Source: Agrostemma githago
Lineage: Eukaryota; Streptophyta; Magnoliopsida; Caryophyllales; Caryophyllaceae
Length of the DNA: 64,000 nucleotides
Assembly (NCBI GenBank): GCA_958450325.1
Contig: OY288256.1
Location: forward strand, 13,362,557-13,426,556
Direction: 5' to 3'
In this document: positions 47,801 through 60,413 of the stretch, one piece after another
Layout: each line of letters starts with the position of its first letter
How positions within the stretch are numbered: position 1 is the stretch's first letter
The notes under the pieces: model-generated
The model's database searches: none
The model's input: the letters and a program-made list of their open reading frames with translations, nothing else
What the model was told of the DNA's origin: nothing
Made by a program: the position numbers and the translations under genes

Positions 47801-50800
47801 CGGTCCTGACTTATGCCCCCACAATGTGGGTGGGGAATGTTTGGCCAGGGAGCCGGCTGTGGATGGCCACAGGCGGTCCTGACTTATGCCCCCACACTGT
47901 GGGTGGGGGAGGTTTGGCCAGGGAGCCGGCTGTGGATGGCCACAGGCGGTCCTGACTTATGCCCCCACATTGTGGGTGGGGGAGGTTTGGCCAGGGAGCC
48001 GGCTGTGGATGGCCACAGGCGGTCCTGACTTATGCCCGCACATTGTGGGTGGGGGAGGTTTGGCCAGGGAGCCGGCTGTGGATGGCCACAGGCGGTCCTG
48101 ACTTATGCCCGCACACTGTGGGTGGGGGAGGTTTGGCCAGGGAGCCGGCTGTGGATGGCCACAGGCGGTCCTGACTTATGCCCCCACACTGTGGGTGGGG
48201 GAGGTTTGGCCAGGGAGCCGGCTGTGGATGGCCACAGGCGGTCCTGACTTATGCCCCCACACTGTGGGTGGGGGATGTTTGGCCAGGGAGCCGGCTGTGG
48301 ATGGCCACAGGCGGTCCTGACTTATGCCCCCACACTGTGGGTGGGGGAGGTTTGGCCAGGGAGCCGGCTGTGGATGGCCACAGGCGGTCCTGACTTATGC
48401 CCGCACACTTTGGGTGGGGGAGGTTTGGCCAGGGAGCCGGCTGTGGATGGCCACAGGCGGTCCTGACTTATGCCCCCACACTGTGGGTGGGGGAGGTTTG
48501 GCCAGGGAGCCGGCTGCGGATGGCCACAGGCGGTCTTGACTTATGCCCCCACACTGTGGGTGGGGGATGTTTGGCCAGGGAGCCGGCTGTGGATGGCCAC
48601 AGGCGGTCCTGACTTATGCCCCCACACTGTGGGTGGGGGAGGTTTGGCCAGGGAGCCGGCTGTGGATGGCCACAGGCGGTCCTGACTTATGCCCGCACAC
48701 TTTGGGTGGGGGAGGTTTGGCCAGGGAGCCGGCTGTGGATGGCCACAGGCGGTCCTGACTTATGCCCCCACACTGTGGGTGGAGAGGTTTGGCCATGGAG
48801 CCGGCTACGGATGGCCACAGGCGGTCCTGACTTATGCCCCCACACTGTGGGTGGGGGATGTTTGGCCAGGGAGCCGGCTGCGGATGGCCACAGGCGGTCC
48901 TGACTTATGCCCCCACACTGTGGGTGGGGGATGTTTGGCCAGGGAGCCGGCTGTGGATGGCCACTGGCGGTCCTGACTTATGCCCCCACACTGTGGGTAG
49001 GGGAGGTTTGGCCAGGGAGCCGGCTGTGGATGGCCACAGGCGGTCCTGACTTATGCCCGCACACTTTGGGTGGGGGAGGTTTGGCCAGGGAGTCGGCTGC
49101 GGATGGCCACAGGCGGTCTTGACTTATGCCCCCACACTGTGGGTGGGGGATGTTTGGCCAGGGAGCCGGCTGTGGATGGCCACAGGCGGTCCTGACTTAT
49201 GCCCCCACACTGTGGGTGGGGGATGTTTGGCCAGGGAGCCGGCTGTGGATGGCCACAGGCGGTCCTGACTTATGCCCCCACACTGTGGGTGGGGGAGGTT
49301 TGGCCAGGGAGCCGGCTGTGGATGGCCACAGGCGGTCCTGACTTATGCCCCCACACTGTGGGTGGGGGATGTTTGGCCAGGGAGCTGGCTGCGGATGGCC
49401 ACAGGCGGTCCTGACTTATGCCCCCACACTTTGGGTGGGGGAGGTTTGGCCAGGGAGCCGGCTGCGGATGGCCACAGGCGGTCTTGACTTATGCCCCCAC
49501 ACTGTGGGTGGGGGATGTTTGGCCAGGGAGCCGGCTGTGGATGGCCACAGGCGGTCCTGACTTATGCCCCCACACTGTGGGTGGGGGAGGTTTGGCCAGG
49601 GAGCCGGCTGTGGATGGCCACAGGCGGTCCTGACTTATGCCCGCACACTTTGGGTGGGGGAGGTTTGGCCAGGGAGCCGGCTGTGGATGGCCACAGGCGG
49701 TCCTGACTTATGCCCCCACACTGTGGGTGGGGGAGGTTTGGCCAGGGAGCCGGCTGTGGATGGCCACAGGCGGTCCTGACTTATGCCCCCACACTGTGGG
49801 TGGGGGAGGTTTGGCCAGGGAGCCGGCTGCGGATGGCCACAGGCGGTCCTGACTTATGCCCCCACACTGTGGGTGGGGGATGTTTGGCCAGGGAGCCGGC
49901 TGCGGATGGCCACAGGCGGTCTTGACTTATGCCCCCACACTGTGGGTGGGGTATGTTTGGCCAGTGAGCCGGCTGTGGATGGCCACAGGCGGTCTCACAC
50001 TGTGGGTGGGGGAGGTTTGGCCAGGGAGCCGGCTGCGGATGGCCACAGGCGGTCCTGACTTATGCCCCCACACTGTGGGTGGGGGATGTTTGGCCAGGGA
50101 GCCGGCTGTGGATGGCCACAGGCGGTCTTGACTTATGCCCCCACACTGTGGGTGGGGGATGTTTGGCCAGGGAGCCGGCTGTGGATGGCCACAGGCGGTC
50201 CTGACTTATGCCCGCACACTGTGGGTGGGGGAGGTTTGGCTAGGGAGCCGGCTGTGGATGGCCACAGGCGGTCCTGACTTATGCCCCCACACTGTGGGTG
50301 GGGGATGTTTGGCCAGGGAGCCGGCTGCGGATGGCCACAGGCGGTCCTGACTTATGCCCCCACACTGTGGGTGGGGGATGTTTGGCCATGGTGCCGGCTG
50401 CGGATGGCCACAGGCGGTCCTGACTTATGCCCCCACACTGTGGGTGGGGGATGTTTGGCCAGGGAGCCGGCTGTGGATGGCCACAGGCGGTCCTGACTTA
50501 TGCCCGCACACTTTGGGTGGGGGATGTTTGGCCAGGGAGCCGGCTGCGGATGGCCACAGGCGGTCCTGACTTATGCCCCCACACTGTGGGTGGGGGATGT
50601 TTGGCCATGGTGCCGGCTGCGGATGGCCACAGGCGGTCCTGACTTATGCCCCCACACTGTGGGTGGGGGATGTTTGGCCAGGGAGCCGGCTGCGGATGGC
50701 CACAGGCGGTCCTGACTTATGCCCCCACACTGTGGGTGGGGGAGGTTTGGCCAGGGAGCCGGCTGCGGATGGCCACAGGCGGTCCTGACTTATGCCCCCA

Positions 50801-53800
50801 CACTGTGGGTGGGGGATGTTTGGCCAGGGAGCCGGCTGTGGATGGCCACAGGCGGTCTTGACTTATGCCCCCATACTGTGGGTGGGGGATGTTTGGCCAG
50901 GGAGCCGGCTGTGGATGGCCACAGGCGGTCCTGACTTATGCCCGCACACTGTGGGTGGGGGAGGTTTGGCCAGGGAGCCGGCTGTGGATGGCCACAGGCG
51001 GTCCTGACTTATGCCCGCACACTGTGGGTGGGGGAGGTTTGGCCAGGGAGCCAACTATGGATGGCCACAGGCGGTCCTGACTTATGCCCGCACACTTTGG
51101 GTGGGGGAGGTTTGGCCAGGGAGCCGGCTGCGGATGGCCACAGGCGGTCTTGACTTATGCCCCCACACTGTGGGTGGGGGATGTTTGGCCAGGGAGCCGG
51201 CTGTGGATGGCCACAGGCGGTCCTGACTTATGCCCCCACACTGTGGGTGGGGGAGGTTTGGCCAGGGAGCCGGCTGTGGATGGCCACAGGCGGTCCTGAC
51301 TTATGCCCGCACACTTTGGGTGGGGGAGGTTTGGCCAGGGAGCCGGCTGTGGATGGCCACAGGCGGTCCTGACTTATGCCCCCACACTGTGGGTGGGGGA
51401 GGTTTGGCCATGGAGCCGGCTACGGATGGCCACAGGCGGTCCTGACTTATGCCCCCACACTGTGGGTGGGGGATGTTTGGCCAGGGAGCCGGCTGCGGAT
51501 GGCCACAGGCGGTCCTGACTTATGCCCCCACACTGTGGGTGGGGGATGTTTGGCCAGGGAGCCGGCTGTGGATGGCCACTGGCGGTCCTGACTTATGCCC
51601 CCACACTGTGGGTAGGGGAGGTTTGGCCAGGGAGCCGGCTGTGGATGGCCATAGGCGGTCCTGACTTATGCCCGCACACTTTGGGTGGGGGAGGTTTGGC
51701 CAGGGAGTCGGCTGCGGATGGCCACAGGCGGTCCTGACTTATGCCCCCACAATGTGGGTGGGGGAGGTTTGGCCAGGGAGCCAACTATGGATGGCCACAG
51801 GCGGTCCTGACTTATGCCCGCACACTGTGGGTGGGGGAGGTTTGGCCAGGGAGCCGGCTGTGGATGGCCACAGGCGGTCCTGACTTATGCCCCCACACTG
51901 TGGGTGGGGGATGTTTGGCCAGGGAGCCGGCTGTGGATGGCCACAGGCGGTCCTGACTTATGCCCCCACACTGTGGGTGGGGGAGGTTTGGCCAGGGAGC
52001 CGGCTGTGGATGGCCACAGGCGGTCCTGACTTATGCCCGCACACTTTGGGTGGGGGAGGTTTGGCCAGGGAGCCGGCTGTGGATGGCCACAGGCGGTCCT
52101 GACTTATGCCCCCACACTGTGGGTGGGGGAGGTTTGGCCAGGGAGCCGGCTGTGGATGGCCACAGGCGGTCCTGACTTATGCCCCCACACTGTGGGTGGG
52201 GGATGTTTGGCCAGGGAGCTGGCTGCGGATGGCCACAGGCGGTCCTGACTTATGCCCCCACACTTTGGGTGGGGGAGGTTTGGCCAGGGAGCCGGCTGCG
52301 GATGGCCACAGGCGGTCCTGACTTATGCCCCCACACTGTGGGTGGGGGAGGTTTGGCCAGGGAGCCGGCTGTGGATGGCCACAGGCGGTCCTGACTTATG
52401 CCCGCACACTTTGGGTGGGGGATGTTTGGCCAGGGAGCCGGCTGCGGATGGCCACAGGCGGTCCTGACTTATGCCCCCACACTGTGGGTGGGGGATGTTT
52501 GGTCATGGTGCCGGCTGCGGATGGCCACAGGCGGTCCTGACTTATGCCCCCACACTGTGGGTGGGGGATGTTTGGCCAGGGAGCCGGCTGCGGATGGCCA
52601 CAGGCGGTCCTGACTTATGCCCCCACACTGTGGGTGGGGGAGGTTTGGCCAGGGAGCCGGCTGCGGATGGCCACAGGCGGTCCTGACTTATGCCCCCACA
52701 CTGTGGGTGGGGGATGTTTGGCCAGGGAGCCGGCTGTGGATGGCCACAGGCGGTCTTGACTTATGCCCCCACACTGTGGGTGGGGGATGTTTGGCCAGGG
52801 AGCCGGCTGTGGATGGCCACAGGCGGTCCTGACTTATGCCCGCACACTGTGGGTGGGGGAGGTTTGGCCAGGGAGCCGGCTGTGGATGGCCACAGGCGGT
52901 CCTGACTTATGCCCGCACACTGTGGGTGGGGGAGGTTTGGCCAGGGAGCCGGCTATGGATGGCCACAGGCGGTCCTGACTTATGCCCGCACACTTTGGGT
53001 GGGGGAGGTTTGGCCAGGGAGCCGGCTGCGGATGGCCACAGGCGGTCTTGACTTATGCCCCCACACTGTGGGTGGGGGATGTTTGGCCAGGGAGCCGGCT
53101 GTGGATGGCCACAGGCGGTCCTGACTTATGCCCCCACACTGTGGGTGGGGGAGGTTTGGCCAGGGAGCCGGCTGTGGATGGCCACAGGCGGTCCTGACTT
53201 ATGCCCGCACACTTTGGGTGGGGGAGGTTTGGCCAGGGAGCCGGCTGTGGATGGCCACAGGCGGTCCTGACTTATGCCCCCACACTGTGGGTGGGGGAGG
53301 TTTGGCCATGGAGCCGGCTACGGATGGCCACAGGCGGTCCTGACTTATGCCCCCACACTGTGGGTGGGGGATGTTTGGCCAGGGAGCCGGCTGCGGATGG
53401 CCACAGGCGGTCCTGACTTATGCCCCCACACTGTGGGTGGGGGAGGTTTGGCCAGGGAGCCGGCTGTGGATGGCCACAGGCGGTCCTGACTTATGCCCCC
53501 ACACTGTGGGTGGGGGAGGTTTGGCCAGGGAGCCGGCTGTGGATGGCCACAGGCGGTCCTGACTTATGCCCCCACACTGTGGGTGGGGGAGGTTTGGCCA
53601 GGGAGCCGGCTGCGGATGGCCACAGGCGGTCCTGACTTATGCCCCCACACTGTGGGTGGGGGATGTTTGGCCAGGGAGCCGGCTGCGGATGGCCACAGGC
53701 GGTCTTGACTTATGCCCCCACACTGTGGGTGGGGTATGTTTGGCCAGTGAGCCGGCTGTGGATGGCCACAGGCGGTCTCACACTGTGGGTGGGGGAGGTT

Positions 53801-56800
53801 TGGCCAGGGAGCCGGCTGCGGATGGCCACAGGCGGTCCTGACTTATGCCCCCACACTGTGGGTGGGGGATGTTTGGCCAGGGAGCCGGCTGTGGATGGCC
53901 ACAGGCGGTCTTGACTTATGCCCCCACACTGTGGGTGGGGGATGTTTGGCCAGGGAGCCGGCTGTGGATGGCCACAGGCGGTCCTGACTTATGCCCGCAC
54001 ACTGTGGGTGGGGGAGGTTTGGCCAGGGAGCCGGCTGTGGATGGCCACAGGCGGTCCTGACTTATGCCCCCACACTGTGGGTGGGGGAGGTTTGGCCAGG
54101 GAGCCGGCTGTGGATGGCCACAGGCGGTCCTGACTTATGCCCGCACACTTTGGGTGGGGGATGTTTGGCCAGGGAGCCGGCTGCGGATGGCCACAGGCGG
54201 TCCTGACTTATGCCCCCACACTGTGGGTGGGGGATGTTTGGCCATGGTGCCGGCTGCGGATGGCCACAGGCGGTCCTGACTTATGCCCCCACACTGTGGG
54301 TGGGGGATGTTTGGCCAGGGAGCCGGCTGCGGATGGCCACAGGCGGTCCTGACTTATGCCCCCACACTGTGGGTGGGGGAGGTTTGGCCAGGGAGCCGGC
54401 TGCGGATGGCCACAGGCGGTCCTGACTTATGCCCCCACACTGTGGGTGGGGGATGTTTGGCCAGGGAGCCGGCTGTGGATGGCCACAGGCGGTCTTGACT
54501 TATGCCCCCACACTGTGGGTGGGGGATGTTTGGCCAGGGAGCCGGCTGTGGATGGCCACAGGCGGTCCTGACTTATGCCCGCACACTGTGGGTGGGGGAG
54601 GTTTGGCCAGGGAGCCGGCTGTGGATGGCCACAGGCGGTCCTGACTTATGCCCGCACACTGTGGGTGGGGGAGGTTTGGCCAGGGAGCCAACTATGGATG
54701 GCCACAGGCGGTCCTGACTTATGCCCGCACACTTTGGGTGGGGGAGGTTTGGCCAGGGAGCCGGCTGCGGATGGCCACAGGCGGTCTTGACTTATGCCCC
54801 CACACTGTGGGTGGGGGATGTTTGGCCAGGGAGCCGGCTGTGGATGGCCACAGGCGGTCCTGACTTATGCCCCCACACTGTGGGTGGGGGAGGTTTGGCC
54901 AGGGAGCCGGCTGTGGATGGCCACAGGCGGTCCTGACTTATGCCCGCACACTTTGGGTGGGGGAGGTTTGGCCAGGGAGCCGGCTGTGGATGGCCACAGG
55001 CGGTCCTGACTTATGCCCCCACACTGTGGGTGGGGGAGGTTTGGCCATGGAGCCGGCTACGGATGGCCACAGGCGGTCCTGACTTATGCCCCCACACTGT
55101 GGGTGGGGGATGTTTGGCCAGGGAGCCGGCTGCGGATGGCCACAGGCGGTCCTGACTTATGCCCCCACACTGTGGGTGGGGGATGTTTGGCCAGGGAGCC
55201 GGCTGTGGATGGCCACTGGCGGTCCTGACTTATGCCCCCACACTGTGGGTAGGGGAGGTTTGGCCAGGGAGCCGGCTGTGGATGGCCACAGGCGGTCCTG
55301 ACTTATGCCCGCACACTTTGGGTGGGGGAGGTTTGGCCAGGGAGTCGGCTGCGGATGGCCACAGGCGGTCCTGACTTATGCCCCCACAATGTGGGTGGGG
55401 AATGTTTGGCCAGGGAGCCGGCTGTGGATGGCCACAGGCGGTCCTGACTTATGCCCCCACACTGTGGGTGGGGGAGGTTTGGCCAGGGAGCCGGCTGTGG
55501 ATGGCCACAGGCGGTCCTGACTTATGCCCCCACACTGTGGGTGGGGGAGGTTTGGCCAGGGAGCCGGCTGTGGATGGCCACAGGCGGTCCTGACTTATGC
55601 CCGCACATTGTGGGTGGGGGAGGTTTGGCCAGGGAGCCGGCTGTGGATGGCCACAGGCAGTCCTGACTTATGCCCGCACACTGTGGGTGGGGGAGGTTTG
55701 GCCAGGGAGCCGGCTGTGGATGGCCACAGGCGGTCCTGACTTATGCCCCCACACTGTGGGTGGGGGAGGTTTGGCCAGGGAGCCGGCTGTGGATGGCCAC
55801 AGGCGGTCCTGACTTATGCCCCCACACTGTGGGTGGGGGATGTTTGGCCAGGGAGCTGGCTGCGGATGGCCACAGGCGGTCCTGACTTATGCCCCCACAC
55901 TTTGGGTGGGGGAGGTTTGGCCAGGGAGCCGGCTGCGGATGGCCACAGGCGGTCCTGACTTATGCCCCCACACTGTGGGTGGGGGAGGTTTGGCCATGGA
56001 GCCGGCTACGGATGGCCACAGGCGGTCCTGACTTATGCCCGCACACTTTGGGTGGGGGATGTTTGGCCAGGGAGCCGGCTGCGGATGGCCACAGGCGGTC
56101 CTGACTTATGCCCCCACACTGTGGGTGGGGGATGTTTGGCCATGGTGCCGGCTGCGGATGGCCACAGGCGGTCCTGACTTATGCCCCCACACTGTGGGTG
56201 GGGGATGTTTGGCCAGGGAGCCGGCTGCGGATGGCCACAGGCGGTCCTGACTTATGCCCCCACACTGTGGGTGGGGGAGGTTTGGCCAGGGAGCCGGCTG
56301 CGGATGGCCACAGGCGGTCCTGACTTATGCCCCCACACTGTGGGTGGGGGATGTTTGGCCAGGGAGCCGGCTGTGGATGGCCACAGGCGGTCTTGACTTA
56401 TGCCCCCACACTGTGGGTGGGGGATGTTTGGCCAGGGAGCCGGCTGTGGATGGCCACAGGCGGTCCTGACTTATGCCCGCACACTGTGGGTGGGGGAGGT
56501 TTGGCCAGGGAGCCGGCTGTGGATGGCCACAGGCGGTCCTGACTTATGCCCGCACACTGTGGGTGGGGGAGGTTTGGCCAGGGAGCCGGCTATGGATGGC
56601 CACAGGCGGTCCTGACTTATGCCCGCACACTTTGGGTGGGGGAGGTTTGGCCAGGGAGCCGGCTACGGATGGCCACAGGCGGTCTTGACTTATGCCCCCA
56701 CACTGTGGGTGGGGGATGTTTGGCCAGGGAGCCGGCTGTGGATGGCCACAGGCGGTCCTGACTTATGCCCCCACACTGTGGGTGGGGGAGGTTTGGCCAT

Positions 56801-59800
56801 GGAGCCGGCTACGGATGGCCACAGGCGGTCCTGACTTATGCCCGCACACTTTGGGTGGGGGATGTTTGGCCAGGGAGCCGGCTGCGGATGGCCACAGGCG
56901 GTCCTGACTTATGCCCCCACACTGTGGGTGGGGGATGTTTGGCCATGGTGCCGGCTGCGGATGGCCACAGGCGGTCCTGACTTATGCCCCCACACTGTGG
57001 GTGGGGGATGTTTGGCCAGGGAGCCGGCTGCGGATGGCCACAGGCGGTCCTGACTTATGCCCCCACACTGTGGGTGGGGGAGGTTTGGCCAGGGAGCCGG
57101 CTGCGGATGGCCACAGGCGGTCCTGACTTATGCCCCCACACTGTGGGTGGGGGATGTTTGGCCAGGGAGCCGGCTGTGGATGGCCACAGGCGGTCTTGAC
57201 TTATGCCCCCACACTGTGGGTGGGGGATGTTTGGCCAGGGAGCCGGCTGTGGATGGCCACAGGCGGTCCTGACTTATGCCCGCACACTGTGGGTGGGGGA
57301 GGTTTGGCCAGGGAGCCGGCTGTGGATGGCCACAGGCGGTCCTGACTTATGCCCGCACACTGTGGGTGGGGGAGGTTTGGCCAGGGAGCCGGCTATGGAT
57401 GGCCACAGGCGGTCCTGACTTATGCCCGCACACTTTGGGTGGGGGAGGTTTGGCCAGGGAGCCGGCTACGGATGGCCACAGGCGGTCTTGACTTATGCCC
57501 CCACACTGTGGGTGGGGGATGTTTGGCCAGGGAGCCGGCTGTGGATGGCCACAGGCGGTCCTGACTTATGCCCCCACACTGTGGGTGGGGGAGGTTTGGC
57601 CAGGGAGCCGGCTGTGGATGGCCACAGGCGGTCCTGACTTATGCCCGCACACTTTGGGTGGGGGAGGTTTGGCCAGGGAGCCGGCTGTGGATGGCCACAG
57701 GCGGTCCTGACTTATGCCCCCACACTGTGGGTGGGGGAGGTTTGGCCATGGAGCCGGCTACGGATGGCCACAGGCGGTCCTGACTTATGCCCCCACACTG
57801 TGGGTGGGGGATGTTTGGCCAGGGAGCCGGCTGCGGATGGCCACAGGCGGTCCTGACTTATGCCCCCACACTGTGGGTGGGGGAGGTTTGGCCAGGGAGC
57901 CGGCTGTGGATGGCCACAGGCGGTCCTGACTTATGCCCCCACACTGTGGGTGGGGGAGGTTTGGCCAGGGAGCCGGCTGTGGATGGCCACAGGCGGTCCT
58001 GACTTATGCCCCCACACTGTGGGTGGGAGATGTTTGGCCAGGGAGCTGGCTGCGGATGGCCACAGGCGGTCCTGACTTATGCCCCCACACTTTGGGTGGG
58101 GGAGGTTTGGCCAGGGAGCCGGCTGCGGATGGCCACAGGCGGTCCTGACTTATGCCCCCACACTGTGGGTGGGGGAGGTTTGGCCAGGGAGCCGGCTGTG
58201 GATGGCCACAGGCGGTCCTGACTTATGCCCCCACACTTTGGGTGGGGGATGTTTGGCCAGGGAGCCGGCTGCGGATGGCCACAGGCGGTCCTGACTTATG
58301 CCCCCACACTGTGGGTGGGGGATGTTTGGCCAGGGAGCTGGCTGCGGATGGCCACAGGCGGTCCTGACTTATGCCCCCACACTTTGGGTGGGGGAGGTTT
58401 GGCCAGGGAGCCGGCTGCGGATGGCCACAGGCGGTCCTGACTTATGCCCCCACACTGTGGGTGGGGGAGGTTTGGCCAGGGAGCCGGCTGTGGATGGCCA
58501 CAGGCGGTCCTGACTTATGCCCGCACACTGTGGGTGGGGGAGGTTTGGCCAGGGAGCCGGCTATGGATGGCCACAGGCGATCCTGACTTATGCCCGCACA
58601 CTTTGGGTGGGGGAGGTTTGGCCAGGGAGCCGGCTGCGGATGGCCACAGGCGGTCTTGACTTATGCCCCCACACTGTGGGTGGGGGATGTTTGGCCAGGG
58701 AGCCGGCTGTGGATGGCCACAGGCGGTCCTGACTTATGCCCCCACACTGTGGGTGGGGGAGGTTTGGCCAGGGAGCCGGCTGTGGATGGCCACAGGCGGT
58801 CCTGACTTATGCCCGCACACTTTGGGTGGGGGAGGTTTGGCCAGGGAGCCGGCTGTGGATGGCCACAGGCGGTCCTGACTTATGCCCCCACACTGTGGGT
58901 GGGGGAGGTTTGGCCATGGAGCCGGCTACGGATGGCCACAGGCGGTCCTGACTTATGCCCCCACACTGTGGGTGGGGGATGTTTGGCCAGGGAGCCGGCT
59001 GCGGATGGCCACAGGCGGTCCTGACTTATGCCCCCACACTGTGGGTGGGGGAGGTTTGGCCAGGGAGCCGGCTGTGGATGGCCACAGGCGGTCCTGACTT
59101 ATGCCCCCACACTGTGGGTGGGGGAGGTTTGGCCAGGGAGCCGGCTGTGGATGGCCACAGGCGGTCCTGACTTATGCCCCCACACTGTGGGTGGGGGAGG
59201 TTTGGCCAGGGAGCCGGCTTTGGATGGCCACAGGCGGTCCTGACTTATGCCCCCACACTGTGGGTGGGGGAGGTTTGGACAAGGAGCCGGCTGTGGATGG
59301 CCACAGGCGGTCCTGACTTATGTCCCCACACTGTGGGTGGGGGAGGTTTGGCCACGGAGCCGGCTGTGGATGGCCACAGGCGGTCTTGACTTATGCCCCC
59401 ACACTGTGGCTGGGGGATGTTTGGCCAGGGAGCCGGCTGTGGATGGCCACAGGCGGTCCTGACTTATGCCCGCACACTGTGGGTGGGGGAGGTTTGGCCA
59501 GGGAGCCGGCTGTGGATGGCCACAGGCGGCCCTGACTTATGCCCGCACACTGTGGGTGGGGGAGGTTTGGCCAGGGAGCCGGCTGTGGATGGCCACAGGC
59601 GGTCCTGACTTATGCCCGCACACTGTGGGTGGGGGAGGTTTGGCCAGGGAGCCGGCTGTGGATGGCCACAGGCGGTCCTGACTTATGCCCCCACACTGTG
59701 GGTGGGGGATGTTTGGCCAGGGAGCTGGCTGCGGATGGCCACAGGCGGTCCTGACTTATGCCCCCACACATTGGGTGGGGGAGGTTTGGCCAGGGAGCCG

Positions 59801-60413
59801 GCTGCGGATGGCCACAGGCGGTCCTGACTTATGCCCCCACACTGTGGGTGGGGGAGGTTTGGCCAGGGAGCCGACTGTGGATGGCCACAGGCGGTCCTGA
59901 CTTATGCCCGCACACTGTGGGTGGAGGAGGTTTGGCCAGGGAGCCGGCTTTGGATGGCCACAGGCGGTCCTGAATTATGCCCCCTCTATGTGGGTGGGGG
60001 AGGTTAGGCCAGGGAGCCGGCTGTGGATGGCCACAGGCGGTCTTGACTTATGCCCCCACACTGTGGGTGGGGGAGATTTGGCCAGGGAGCCGGCTGTGGA
60101 TGGCCACAGGCGGTCCTGACTTATGCCCCCACACTGTGGGTGGGGGAGGTTTAGCCAGGGAGCCGGCTGTGGATGGCCACAGGCGGTCCTGACTTATGCC
60201 CCCACACTGTGGGTGGGGGAGGTTTGGCCAGGGAGCCGGCTGCGGATGGCCACAGGCGGTCCTGACTTATGCCCCCACACTGTGGGTGAGGGAGGTTTGG
60301 CTAGGGAGCCGGCTGCGGATGGCCACAGGCGGTCCTGACTTATGCCCCCACACTGTGGGTGAGGGAGGTTTGGCTAGGGAGCCGGCTGTGGATGGCCACA
60401 GACGGTCCTGACT
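41848..60413. repeat. 73-bp satellite array, about 250 copies
   Basis: The unit runs from CTTATGCCCCCACACTGTGG through GGAGGTTTGGCCAGGGAGCC to GGCGGTCCTGA with an exact 73-bp period. Most units differ at only a few positions: CTGTGG/CTGCGG, GGAGG/GGATG, CCCCCACACTGTG/CCCGCACACTTTG and CCTGA/CTTGA. Each unit has two inverted repeats: CCCCCAC...GTGGGGG (7-bp arms) and CTGTGG-ATGG-CCACAG (6-bp arms). Five 60-bp units lacking 13 bp occur near 44,925, 45,205, 47,160, 49,995 and 53,778. Ends are more degenerate than the middle, as expected for unequal exchange. The array lies wholly inside the LTR element. Confidence 0.95.

Noticed and set aside
42074..60411. Ladder of about 240 overlapping 71-residue open frames (MPPHCGWGRF...) spaced 73 bp apart
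   Set aside because: It follows from the repeat: 73 is one more than a multiple of three, so each ATG opens a 216-nt frame through three units until the single TGA returns. No promoter, Kozak context or codon bias supports translation.
41848..60413. CRISPR array
   Set aside because: Regular spacing, but there are no unique spacers, the setting is a plant genome, and no cas genes are present. It is a head-to-tail satellite.
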